From Acidobacteria bacterium UBA7540 (GTDB lineage Bacteria > Acidobacteriota > Terriglobia > UBA7540): a stretch of DNA of 64,000 nucleotides. The notes beneath the pieces were generated by a model. That model was not told where the DNA came from and searched no databases. It was given only the letters and a program-made list of their open reading frames with translations. How positions within the stretch are numbered: the stretch's first letter is position 1; each line of letters opens with the position of its first letter. The position numbers were made by a program, and so were the translations under genes. The stretch covers positions 11,772 through 75,771 of the forward strand of contig DLMI01000239.1 in the NCBI GenBank assembly GCA_002478145.1. Direction: 5' to 3'. Shown here one piece after another: positions 47,406 to 56,716 of this stretch.

Positions 47406-49028
47406 AGGGTTTCACTAAACTGTAAGTGCTTTCCTTAAAAGCGGTTACAAGCCTCGCCAGCACAAGAATCCTAACCACCCTAAATGATTGATGCGTCAGC
47501 ACTTAGATCCCTCCTGGCCCACCTCTTGCCGAATTGGGGGCCATTTGAGACCCTCACAAAATGCTTGGTTAGGAAAGCCGGAGTTTCGTGAATCCCCCGT
47601 TCTGATCGTTGCCAACTCCCGCTGCTGTTTGCTCTTGCTCTTCCTAACCATCCTCAAAATCGGTCATGCTAACCCCGTTCGAAAACGCAGCTTTCACAAA
47701 ACCCAGAGGCGAGGATGGAACAACCAAGACTCTTTCATGCCCAGCATCTGCCCATTCGCTAGCCTATCGACCTTTGTTCGCTCATCTGCCTACCCTCCAA
47801 CCGCTTTGCCCACCACCTTCGCCGCAAGGGGGGCGGCCACCCATCGATCGCAATGCCTTGCTCCGTGCTCTGATCTACCGTGCCCTTCGCCGGCTCACCT
47901 CTCTGAGTGATCTGGTTCAAGCTCTCCGCCAAAATCCCGCCTTACTGGAGGCCACAGACCTGGACCCGCTCGGCGCCATTCCCTCGGTGGAGCGCTTCTC
48001 GGACTGGCTGCGCTCCACCCCCAACGAGTCCTTGCAAGATATCCGGATTCGGCTTCTGCATGCTCTCTTCGCAGAGCGTGCCGTCACCGGTCGCATCTTG
48101 GCGCTCGATAGTTGCCCCATCCCCTCTCCGGTCCGGGAGAACAATTTAAAAACCGCAGTGGGCGATCGTTTCAACAAACTGCGCTTGCCCAAAGGCGATC
48201 CCTCCGCTCGTCTCGGTGTGCTCACCAGCTTCGCCCGCGGCGACGGCCGAAAAGTCGTCTACTTTTGGGGCTACCGCAATCATGTGGTCGTCGACACCGA
48301 AACCGAACTCCCTCTCTGGGAGCGCACCGAGCCAGCCGACCGTAAAGAAAGCCCGCTCGCGGTGCCTTTACTTCGCGCCTTGCTGGGCAGTCTCGCCTTG
48401 CCGGTCGAGGCTGTTTGTGCCGACTCGGCTTACGACGCCGACGCCCTGCTCAAGTTCACCGTCGAGCAGCTGCATGCTCAACCGGTGGTCGCACCTCATC
48501 CTCGACGCCGCGCCAATCCCGACTTCCGCGTACAGGGCTCTGCGGTCGTCTGTCCTGCCAACCTTGAAATGTTCCGCCGCGGCAAAATGACACCCCGCCG
48601 TACGGGCATCAGCTACATCCAGTTTTCTTGCCCCCTTCACTACGACCATAGCCTACAGCAACGTTTCTTGGTGTGTCCCGTTGCCCACCCCAAATTCTTC
48701 CAGCAGAAGGGTTGCAATTACCTGCTCCGGATTAGCCCCAATATCCGCTTGCAAATTCCCTACGGCTCAGGAGCGTTCCAACAACTGTACCGGGAGCGTA
48801 CCGCTGTGGAACGGGCCTTCTCTCGTCTGCTGACCATCGCCATGCAAGACCTGCCGACGCGCGGACTGGACTCGGCCCGCAACCTCTGCACCATTGAGCA
48901 CATTACGGTTCTGCTGGTGGCCCTGGCCGCCCACCGAAGCGGCTGCTCCGACCAATTGGCCTTTGTTCGAAGCTTCGTCCCCCACCTCATAGACACGGTT
49001 CCAGAGAAACCGGTTTTGTGAAACCCTA
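47406..49028 (+). mobile_element. Insertion sequence (1,623 bp) with a DDE transposase
   Basis: The left end AGGGTTTCACTAAACTG (47406-47422) and the right end, read inverted from 49028, AGGGTTTCACAAAACCG, match at 15 of 17 bases. The stop of the single transposase gene (47666-49021) overlaps the right repeat. Flanks are CTCAG on the left and ACTTAG on the right; no clear target duplication. It has interrupted the recombinase operon. Confidence 0.78.
47666..49021 (+). CDS. DDE-type transposase (IS4/IS5 superfamily)
   Basis: The product is 451 aa. The N-terminal domain includes PPIDRNALLRALIYRALRRL. Catalytic acids appear at ILALDSCPIPSPVREN, VEAVCADSAYDADALL and YRERTAVERAFSRLL, in a D...D...E pattern. 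It also has HVVVDTETELPLWERTEPAD. Nothing is visibly broken, so the element could be active. Confidence 0.88.
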   Translation: MLTPFENAAFTKPRGEDGTTKTLSCPASAHSLAYRPLFAHLPTLQPLCPPPSPQGGRPPIDRNALLRALIYRALRRLTSLSDLVQALRQNPALLEATDLDPLGAIPSVERFSDWLRSTPNESLQDIRIRLLHALFAERAVTGRILALDSCPIPSPVRENNLKTAVGDRFNKLRLPKGDPSARLGVLTSFARGDGRKVVYFWGYRNHVVVDTETELPLWERTEPADRKESPLAVPLLRALLGSLALPVEAVCADSAYDADALLKFTVEQLHAQPVVAPHPRRRANPDFRVQGSAVVCPANLEMFRRGKMTPRRTGISYIQFSCPLHYDHSLQQRFLVCPVAHPKFFQQKGCNYLLRISPNIRLQIPYGSGAFQQLYRERTAVERAFSRLLTIAMQDLPTRGLDSARNLCTIEHITVLLVALAAHRSGCSDQLAFVRSFVPHLIDTVPEKPVL

Positions 49029-49304
49029 CTTAGTTCACTACCCGGTCGGCAACGGCAGGGCGGCGATCCGCCACACCATGCTTCCCAACATCTGCCTTTT
49101 GGCATGGCCCGTTGCCAGCAGCGGCCGGAAATGTTGGGCGTGCTTGATGTGCCTCACGGCGGTCTTCCATCCAGTTGGACACATGGATCCCACATTCACT
49201 GGAAACCTTTTGTAAGCGTTTGGTGTCTAAGTAGCCATAGACCGAGCGTGGTTGGTGTGGCAGCGGGTGCTCCTGTGACGGACGAGCTCTCTGACTTCCG
49301 TGCA

Positions 49305-51779
49305 ATGTGTTCGGTCATTGACTTTCGGCGCCAGCGCGCATGCCGTTTAGCTTGCAGCCGGATTTTTGTCCTGACAACGTTGCTTGCCTGTGCACTCACG
49401 CCCGTTGTTGCTGCGCCCGTTTTGCTGCAAGGAGACAATAATTCCGGCCAGGCCGTGGCCAGCGTCGCCGAGCATACCTTCGCAATCCGATTTAAGGATG
49501 GGCAGACCCGATTCCAGCTAGGAGAGACAGTCACGGTCGAACTGGGCTACGGGGCGGAACCAGGCGCGCCCATCAGCTCGTACCCGGAGCGTCAAGACCG
49601 GCCCGGCCTGGCAATTGACGAACTGCGTCTTGAGCCTCGGATCGGCGTAGTGGATCCGCTCCAGGACTTCCTGGCTTCAGTGGGCGGATGGTCAGGATCG
49701 CCTCCACGCTCCGTGCCTTTCATAGAAACAGGGAGTTCTTGGAGGGCGGTTGAGATCAACGAATGGTTTCAATTTGGGAAGCCAGGAAAGTATCGCCTCA
49801 CTGCCCTCGCCCACGCAGTTCCGAGCGGCTTCGCGGCTTTTGGAAGTCGTCCGTCCGGAGCCCCCCTGGTCACTTCCAATACCGTCGAGTTCTCAATCGT
49901 GGCGGCTGATCCGGCCTGGCAAGAGGAGACGCTTCAGAAGGCGCTTGGACTTGTCGAAACAAAATTCAGCAACGAGCGCCAGGAGGAAGGCTGCAGGATC
50001 TTACGCTTCCTCACCACGCGTGCGGCTGTAAACGAGATGATCAAGCACTATGCCGACGAGGGCATGTGTTGGGCGGATTTTCGTTATGGCCTCTTCGCCT
50101 TTCCGGACCGCGAATTCGTCGTGAGGCAGATGGAGAACGGGGTTCTTGAGCCGACCGTGGCCATCTCACCGGACTATCTGCGCACCTTGGCCACCCTTTC
50201 TGCCTACTACGAGCATCCGGAATTCTTGCCCACCCAGGGCGACCGCGACCTGGGCAAGACGGGCTGGGGCTTGGGCGGTCCTCTGGCTGCCCACTGGAGT
50301 TTGATCGAAGCGGAGGAAGACCGCTACGTCCGGGAACTGCTCGGTGCGCTTGGCGACAAGATCGGACTGGCACGCGCCCGATGTCTGAAAGCGATCTTCG
50401 ATTCGCCTATGCTCGGTCGGCCCACGCTTCTTCAATCGACTGACAAGGTGCTTCTCGCTGAGTTGCGAAAGCGGATGGCCGGCGAATTCCTGAACCTTCC
50501 TGCTTCTGACCAGTTCGAATTGCTTGGAGATCGTTGGCCCCACATCGCGAGCCCCGCGATGCTTCCCGTCTTGCGGCAACTTTATAACAACCCTCCGCCC
50601 GGGCCGAACGAGCAGTTTGTTGCCCTGGTGCTCAAGCGTATTGCGGAACTCGCGCCTCCCGAAGGCCGCGCGCTTGTATTGAAGGAAATGCAGCGGCAAC
50701 ACCCCCGGCTCGATCTGCGCTTTGTTCATCTGCTGCCGGACAAAGAGATTCCGGAGCTCGATGAGCCGCTGGCTGCTAACCTGGAAGCCTCGAACGGGGA
50801 GGACATGACCATCGTCGAGCTGATCGGCCGTTATGCGACGACGGCTATCTTCCCGCGCGTTCTGGCGATGGAGGAGGATCGCGTGGGGAAGATGCCGTGC
50901 GAGGCGCAGGCGGCGTTTCTTGCTTATGCCTTCAAGGCAGACGCAGTGACCGGCGCGCAGATGCTCGAGAAGGCGCTCGCCGCGCGAAAGGCGACAGGCT
51001 GTTACACACTCATGCTCGGTGAGGTATCCCTACGCCGAAACGCACCCGAGGTAGAGCAATCGGCCATCACAGACCTTGACGATCCGGACCCGGAGGTCGC
51101 AGCCAGTGCGGCGGTTGCGCTGGGCCGCTACGGTTCGCCCTCGGCCGAGCAGCCACTGTGGGACCGCCTGCGGAAGTGGCACCTGGCCTGGGCCGGTCGC
51201 GCCGCCGAGCTTCCAAATGGGACTGGTAGCGCGTTAACTAACGGCTTGCAGACCGCCCTGGAGACGGCCCTGGTCAACGCTCTGGCCACTGCCCAGTCAT
51301 GGTATGCGGGGCCGGAGAAGCTCCAAAGGGTCAGAGCCCTTTGTGTATCGCAGTGGGCTCGGGGCCAGGTTGACAACATGCTCAACACTCTTTCCTCTAC
51401 ACCACTCATTGGCGTTAACGCGTTCGGCGATGGAAGGTTCGGGGGCACGGTGTACCAATATCAAATGGATTCCATCAACGCGCTCGAGGAGAAGCTGGCC
51501 CAGCTCCCGCGCGGTACAATGTTCTCCGTGGAACTGAACGGCTCGGACCCTCAAGAATTGAAGAAAATCCTGGTTGAGTTGAAATCCGTCACTGAAGAAC
51601 ATGGTTCGAAGATCGACAAATGTCGCTTCTGGGCAGGAACACCTCCCGAGGATGAGATCCCTAACTCCAACCCGCAGTCTCCATGCTACCTGTTCCCTTT
51701 AGGGAGGCTCGCCAGGCCGTTCTTGCGGAAGAGTTCGCCGCCGTCGGCTTGGGTGATCTTGTCAGCCCGGATCTCGTAG
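49305..51779 (+). CDS. Secreted alpha-helical (HEAT-like) repeat protein
   Basis: The frame opens at 49104, but I prefer the Met at 49305, which starts a clean signal peptide (IFVLTTLLACALTPVVAAPV), giving 824 aa. An immunoglobulin-like part (QTRFQLGETVTVELGYGAEP) is followed by long helical repeats, with PEVAASAAVALGRYGSPSAE a clear HEAT-type repeat. At the end, the main frame changes abruptly to Pro/Arg-rich text after SNPQSPCYLFPL. A shifted frame (51683-51880) gives FREARQAVLAEEFAAVGLGD and LVSPDLVGAEFFNADFYALA, which may be the true C-terminus. Function unknown; it is adjacent to the glycan genes. Confidence 0.72.
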   Translation: MCSVIDFRRQRACRLACSRIFVLTTLLACALTPVVAAPVLLQGDNNSGQAVASVAEHTFAIRFKDGQTRFQLGETVTVELGYGAEPGAPISSYPERQDRPGLAIDELRLEPRIGVVDPLQDFLASVGGWSGSPPRSVPFIETGSSWRAVEINEWFQFGKPGKYRLTALAHAVPSGFAAFGSRPSGAPLVTSNTVEFSIVAADPAWQEETLQKALGLVETKFSNERQEEGCRILRFLTTRAAVNEMIKHYADEGMCWADFRYGLFAFPDREFVVRQMENGVLEPTVAISPDYLRTLATLSAYYEHPEFLPTQGDRDLGKTGWGLGGPLAAHWSLIEAEEDRYVRELLGALGDKIGLARARCLKAIFDSPMLGRPTLLQSTDKVLLAELRKRMAGEFLNLPASDQFELLGDRWPHIASPAMLPVLRQLYNNPPPGPNEQFVALVLKRIAELAPPEGRALVLKEMQRQHPRLDLRFVHLLPDKEIPELDEPLAANLEASNGEDMTIVELIGRYATTAIFPRVLAMEEDRVGKMPCEAQAAFLAYAFKADAVTGAQMLEKALAARKATGCYTLMLGEVSLRRNAPEVEQSAITDLDDPDPEVAASAAVALGRYGSPSAEQPLWDRLRKWHLAWAGRAAELPNGTGSALTNGLQTALETALVNALATAQSWYAGPEKLQRVRALCVSQWARGQVDNMLNTLSSTPLIGVNAFGDGRFGGTVYQYQMDSINALEEKLAQLPRGTMFSVELNGSDPQELKKILVELKSVTEEHGSKIDKCRFWAGTPPEDEIPNSNPQSPCYLFPLGRLARPFLRKSSPPSAWVILSARIS

Positions 51780-51988
51780 GCGCGGAGTTCTTCAACGCGG
51801 ACTTTTATGCTCTGGCCAAGGATACGACCAAGTTGCGAACGTATCTCGACCAGTACTGGTCGTCACGCTCTCGTCGGTAGGGGGCCATCCTTTCCGTCGG
51901 TGGTGGCTGTGTGGTGATGGGCGAACGGGAAACGGCTATCACTGAACCCCGATCAGTCGCAGACTTATCTAATGCCACTGTTTTCGCC

Positions 51989-53404
51989 TTATCCTACCCG
52001 CCGGGTCCTGCGCCAATATCCACTATGCCGAACGCTTCCACAGGCTTGTCTCCTCGAGTTTTTTCTGATGGCATTCAGAAATCGGGCGGCCAAAGCACCG
52101 TCGATGATCCGGTGGTCCGACGACAGCGTCATCTTCATGATGGAGCGGATCGCGACTTGGTCGTCTTTGACCACAGGCTGTTTCATGACGCTCGACACTG
52201 CGAGAATGGCGCTTTCACCGGGATTGATGATGGCGGTGAAGTTCTCGACGTCCAGCATGCCCATGTTGGAAATCGTGAACGTACTTCCCGTTATCTCTGC
52301 CGGTGTCAGCTTGCCGGCGCGGGCCTTGGCTGTCAGCTCGGTGGCACGCTCGTGGATTCCCGCAAGGGTTGCTTGTCCGCATCGCGGATGACAGGAACCA
52401 CGAGTCCCTGCTCCAGGGCCACGGCCAGGCCAAGATGAATTCGGCTGTGCCACCGGGTGCGCTCCCCGTCCGTAGTGCTGCTCACGGTTGGGAATTCCGC
52501 GAGAGCGAGCGCGGCGGCCTTCAAGATGAAATCCGTGATCGTGTACGACATGCCCTGGGACTTCAGCTCCGAACGAAAGGAGTCAAGTTCCGTCACGTCG
52601 GCGGGCACGGTGACAAAAAAATGCGGCGTGCTGACGTAACTTTGGGTCAGCCGCTGTGCGATCACTTGTCGCATCCGGGTAATGGGCCTCGGCCGTTCAG
52701 TGATCGCCGTTTCAATATCCCCCATTGTGACACGGCCTGAATCGTCTCTAGCCTGGAGACTGAGAATATCGATTCCCTCCCTGACCGCCAGTTTCTTGGC
52801 GGTGGGCGTGATCCGAAGGCGACCGTACCCTTTGGCTTCCAGGTAGGCGGTCACATCCCGCTCGACGATCCGGCCGCCGGGACCGGTCCCGGCGATGGGC
52901 GTGGGATTAACCGCGCTTTCTTTGACCAATCTGGCTGCGCGGGGACTGATCTTGAATAATTCCGGCTTTACAGGCTCGGGCGGGGGGGACTGATATTTTG
53001 CGCGAGCGAGTGTCACGCCCGCGCAGCCGCGGCTTCTCCATTCGCCCCTTGGCCAGTTCGCCTGCGGGCGCCGGTAAGGACTGCCGCGGCGCTTCTGCCA
53101 GCGCGTGGGCTGCTTCTGTCTTTTGGGGGAGCGCCGGGGGAGCCACAATCTCCGGGATGGGGTCTCCCGGATCACCGATGAAGCCGACCACGGACTGGAT
53201 GGGCACCGCCTGCCCTTCCGGCACTGAAATCTTGAGCAGCGTGCCGTCGAAGAAGCTTTCCACTTCCAGGAGAGCTTTGTCCGTCTCGATTTCGAAAAGG
53301 ACGTCTCCCTGGGCGATCACATCGCCCTCATTCTTAACCCACCGGACAATCGTAGCCTGTTCTTCAGTCTGCCCCAGCTTCGGCACCACAATGGTCCGAA
53401 CCAT
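51989..53404 (-). pseudogene. 2-oxoacid dehydrogenase E2 (dihydrolipoamide acyltransferase), two frameshifts
   Basis: Three frames give one protein of about 470 aa. The lipoyl domain is KNEGDVIAQGDVLFEIETDK (lipoyl Lys in ETDKA) from 53404. After a run of seven G (52982-52988) the next frame carries the E1/E3-binding domain (FKISPRAARLVKESAVNPTP, GTGPGGRIVERDVTAYLEAK) and the catalytic core start. A second shift near 52360 leads to IHERATELTAKARAGKLTPA and the active site SSDHRIIDGALAARFLNAIR. The E2 normally passes acyl groups from E1 to CoA. It lies 15 bp after E1. Confidence 0.85.
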
Positions 53405-53418
53405 CCCGTGTTTTCTCC

Positions 53419-54729
53419 TTACAGAATCGCCTTGGCGGCCGCCAGGATGTCTTCCACTCGGGGGTAGAAAACCGCTTCCAAAACGTGCGACTGCGGGGCA
53501 ATGCCGTTCTTGGCCCCCACCCGGATCACCGGCGAATCCAGAAAGTCAAAGGCCTCCTGCTGAATGGTCGACGCGACCTCGCCCGTGAAGCTGCCCAGGT
53601 GCACTGCCTGGCTGATCACTACGCAGCGCCCAGTCTTCTCGACCGACCTCAGCACCGTTTCGATATCGAGTGGCACAAGGCTGCGGAGGTCCACAACTTC
53701 CGCGCTCAGGCCGGATTCGACCTTGAGCCGCTCAGCGGCTTTCAAGGCATCATGCACTGCCGGCCCGTAGGCCACGAGCGTGATATCACACCCCGGGCGC
53801 TTGATGTCCGCCACCCCCAAGGGGACAAGGTATTCTTCCTCCGGCACAACGCCTTTTTCGCCGTAGGGCAACTGAGACTCTACAAACATCACGGGATTGT
53901 TGTCGCGAATGGCAGACTTAATCATGCCTTTGGCATCGTAGGGCGTGGCCGGGTAAACCACGTACATTCCCGGGATATGAGCAATTATTGATTCTAGGGT
54001 CTGAGAATGTTGCCCTCCATACCCTTTTCCGCCGCCGACTGACGCGCGGATGACCAAAGGCACTTCGACTTGCGCGCCGGACATGTAGTGCCACTTTCCC
54101 GCCTGATTGCTGACCTGATCGCCCGCCATCAGCAGAAAATCCATGTACATGAGTTCCACGATGGGCCGCAAGCCGATCATGGCAGCACCCACAGCGGTCC
54201 CGCAGATCGCGGCCTCGGAAATCGGAGTGTTGAAGATCCGGTCGCGACCGAAAACCTCCAGTAGCCCTTTGGTCGGTTTGAAAGCGCCGCCATACTCCGC
54301 CACATCTTCGCCGTAAGAGATGACCCGCGCATCGCGCTTCATCTCCTCGATCAGAGCCTCTTTGATCGCATCACGATAGGTGATGGCGCCGTCGGTCCGC
54401 TTGATCGCGGGCGGCGGTTGAAGCAGCGCTATTTTCTGAAATGCCGGCGGAACCTTCTCCGCCACGGTGTCGGCGTACATGTATTTGATGACCTCGGCGG
54501 GGTCAGGATCAGGTGAGCCGGCCGCGCGAATCGCCGCACGCGCGTTGCGCTCCCGGACCTCCGCCTGCAAAGAGGCAATCCCCCGCTCATCCAAGATCCC
54601 GCATTCCAGGATTTGCTTTTCGAGCCGGAGAACCGGATCGACAGCCTTCCAGGCGGCTTCTTCTTCTCGGGTTCGATATTCGTTTCGAGGGTCGCTCAAG
54701 GAGTGGCCATAGCAGCGGTAGGTGTCCAC
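53419..54729 (-). CDS. 2-oxoacid dehydrogenase E1, C-terminal alpha end plus beta part
   Basis: 436 aa from 54729. The first 90 residues are the tail of E1 alpha (DTYRCYGHSLSDPRNEYRTR, VLRLEKQILECGILDERGIA). The beta subunit follows: TYRDAIKEALIEEMKRDARV, YGEDVAEYGGAFKPTKGLLE, FLLMAGDQVSNQAGKWHYMS, GGQHSQTLESIIAHIPGMYV. It seems to be one fused alpha-beta E1 whose frame was broken upstream at a run of seven C. The product would decarboxylate pyruvate or a branched oxoacid with ThDP. Confidence 0.88.
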   Translation of the reverse strand: MDTYRCYGHSLSDPRNEYRTREEEAAWKAVDPVLRLEKQILECGILDERGIASLQAEVRERNARAAIRAAGSPDPDPAEVIKYMYADTVAEKVPPAFQKIALLQPPPAIKRTDGAITYRDAIKEALIEEMKRDARVISYGEDVAEYGGAFKPTKGLLEVFGRDRIFNTPISEAAICGTAVGAAMIGLRPIVELMYMDFLLMAGDQVSNQAGKWHYMSGAQVEVPLVIRASVGGGKGYGGQHSQTLESIIAHIPGMYVVYPATPYDAKGMIKSAIRDNNPVMFVESQLPYGEKGVVPEEEYLVPLGVADIKRPGCDITLVAYGPAVHDALKAAERLKVESGLSAEVVDLRSLVPLDIETVLRSVEKTGRCVVISQAVHLGSFTGEVASTIQQEAFDFLDSPVIRVGAKNGIAPQSHVLEAVFYPRVEDILAAAKAIL

Positions 54730-55625
54730 GTCGAGAAAATATGGGCCTTGGCCCTCGCGGCAGCCTCGGCTGGCCCCCCCGTCACTTCGTCGTCCGTGCG
54801 ACCCGTCATGGCGTAGTGATTGTTGAGAACGAAGAAGATGATGGGAACTCCGACGCGGTGATCTCCGGCAATCTCATTGGTGAACTGGGCCTGCGCTGCC
54901 CAATTCATGGATTCCAGAACCACACCGTTGCAGTAGGCCCCATCACCCGCAAAGCAACACACCACACCTCCGGTGCGCAGATACCGCAGCCCCATGGCCG
55001 CCCCGGTCGCAATCGGCACGCTGCCTCCGACAATGGCATTCGCGCCGAGGTGGCCCACGGCGAAGTCCGCGATGTGTATGCTCCCTCCACGACCGCGGCA
55101 GTGTCCGTCCTCCTTGCCGAAAAGCTCCGCGACCGTGCGATAGACATGTTCCTCGAGGGCTTCTTCAAGTAGTTCCAGGCAAGAGGCCGCCTTGGAATGA
55201 GGAATTCGCTTCCGCAATTGTTCGTCGCTCATGGCGCGAAGGGCAAGGCAACCGCGAGCCAAGCTGTCTCCGTGCCCCCGATGCGTGCTGGTGATGTAAT
55301 CCATCAGCGTCAAGGCGCTGCAAGCCCCGACGGAAGCACCTTCCTGCCCGATCGAAACGTGCGTCGGCCCGCGGTAGTTGAACCCCGCGATCGGCTCGTA
55401 AGCGCCAGCGCGCAGCTTCACGATCATCTCTTCCATCTCGCGAACCATGAGCATGTCTTCGAGGAGATCGACTGCGGTTGCGGCGTCGATTCGCCCGGCC
55501 GCCAGTTCGCTTTGAAGGTTGCCATGGAAGCGAAAGGCGCAAATCTTGCCGCAATCGATTTCAAAGGGAGTGAAATCAGGCCTCGTATCGCTGAGATGAG
55601 CTGGCGTCATTTCCGTTCTCTCCAT
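54696..55625 (-). CDS. 2-oxoacid dehydrogenase E1 alpha part, frameshifted
   Basis: 309 aa in frame. The ThDP motif is VCCFAGDGAYCNGVVLESMN with later VPIIFFVLNNHYAMTGRTDD. GFNYRGPTHVSIGQEGASVG and EDGHCRGRGGSIHIADFAVG are typical of E1 alpha. After DEVTGG comes a C7 run (54774-54780). In the other frame CREGQGPYFLDVDTYRCYGH continues the protein into the downstream gene. About 45 residues usually found between these two parts are absent too, so a small deletion accompanies the shift. Probably inactive as it stands. Confidence 0.85.
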   Translation of the reverse strand: MERTEMTPAHLSDTRPDFTPFEIDCGKICAFRFHGNLQSELAAGRIDAATAVDLLEDMLMVREMEEMIVKLRAGAYEPIAGFNYRGPTHVSIGQEGASVGACSALTLMDYITSTHRGHGDSLARGCLALRAMSDEQLRKRIPHSKAASCLELLEEALEEHVYRTVAELFGKEDGHCRGRGGSIHIADFAVGHLGANAIVGGSVPIATGAAMGLRYLRTGGVVCCFAGDGAYCNGVVLESMNWAAQAQFTNEIAGDHRVGVPIIFFVLNNHYAMTGRTDDEVTGGPAEAAARAKAHIFSTWTPTAAMATP

Positions 55626-55640
55626 GGACTACCATTCCGG

Positions 55641-56453
55641 TTACGCGCGCACAACCTCTACATCGCGTTTGCGCAGTTCTTTTGAGAATTTTCGATCCAT
55701 CAGGCTGTCGGTGACGAGGATGCGAACTTTCTCGAGCCGCCCCGAACGCACGAAAGAAATCTTGCGGACCTTGCTGCTGTCGGCGACCAGAACCACTTCA
55801 CGGGCACGCTCCATGACCAGTTCCTTGGTGTAGGCCTCGCTCGGGTCGGTCGTCGTGAGGCCTCCTTCAAGACTGAGGCCCATCGTCCCCATGAAGGCTT
55901 TGTCCACGTGCAATTCGTGGATCGTAAACCGAGTGAGCGGTCCAACCATGGTTTGACCGAGGCGGCGAAGTTCGCCCCCGATCATAATAAGCCGAGGTCC
56001 GCGTCCGGATAGTTCGACCGCCGCGCGAAGGGAGTTGGTCACAACGGTCACATTCGACCGGTCCTTCAGCAAGCGCGCCAGCTCCAAGACGGTACTGCCA
56101 CCGTCCAGAAAAACCGTGTCGTTGGGCTGGACGTATTTCAAAGCCGCCTCTGCGATGCGACGCTTCTCCCTGGCCGCCACGGAGGTTTTGTCGTCAAACA
56201 GGGGCTCCTCGAGGCGGCTGCCGGTGCTGATGGCTCCACCATGCACTCGCCGAATCTCACCGAGACTCTCCAGCTCGTCCAGGTCGCGGCGGATCGTTGC
56301 CGGAGAAACCTTGAGCTGATGGGCGAGTTCCTCGACGCGAACCACTTGATCCTGGCTGAGGATACGTCGCCGCCGCTCCCATCGTTTGGGCGCCAGGTCC
56401 TTTTGATTGGGCACTGCCATGGAACCTCGCAACGTGCTTGGGTCTGATTTCAT
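55641..56453 (-). CDS. DeoR-family transcriptional regulator
   Basis: The product is 270 aa (or 259 from the internal Met at 56420). The helix-turn-helix is VVRVEELAHQLKVSPATIRR, DLDELESLGEIRRVHGGAIS. The DeoR C-terminal sensor domain follows (NDTVFLDGGSTVLELARLLK, VTVVTNSLRAAVELSGRG, MIGGELRRLGQTMVGPLTRF). It lies 16 bp upstream of the E1 gene in the same orientation, so it probably regulates the dehydrogenase operon. DeoR proteins usually sense phosphorylated sugars. Confidence 0.93.
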   Translation of the reverse strand: MKSDPSTLRGSMAVPNQKDLAPKRWERRRRILSQDQVVRVEELAHQLKVSPATIRRDLDELESLGEIRRVHGGAISTGSRLEEPLFDDKTSVAAREKRRIAEAALKYVQPNDTVFLDGGSTVLELARLLKDRSNVTVVTNSLRAAVELSGRGPRLIMIGGELRRLGQTMVGPLTRFTIHELHVDKAFMGTMGLSLEGGLTTTDPSEAYTKELVMERAREVVLVADSSKVRKISFVRSGRLEKVRILVTDSLMDRKFSKELRKRDVEVVRA

Positions 56454-56716
56454 GCAAAAGGCTTACGAAATCAATCAGATCCCTTCATGCCCGTTCGCTC
56501 GCTATGATTGCATCGATGATTCACCGCGGCCCGAGTAGGAGGGGGCTGGATTCGTTGTAGAGTGCGGCGCTGAGGCCCGCGGGTTTGGTCCGCATGCCTC
56601 GAATATGAGTGTCCCTGGTGAGAAAATGTCCACGGGAAACGGACCACAGAAGTTTCAGCCTGCCGATTCGTTTCCCCTCATGACCTACAAAACGTAACGT
56701 CCTACCCCAGCTTGCG

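Noticed and set aside
47401..49034. Target-site duplication of the insertion sequence (CTCAG/CTTAG)
   Set aside because: One mismatch and a one-base offset; not convincing.
49212..49225. LacI-like operator TGTAAGCGTTTGGT before the helical-repeat gene
   Set aside because: One half does not fit the palindrome and no promoter elements lie at the right spacing.
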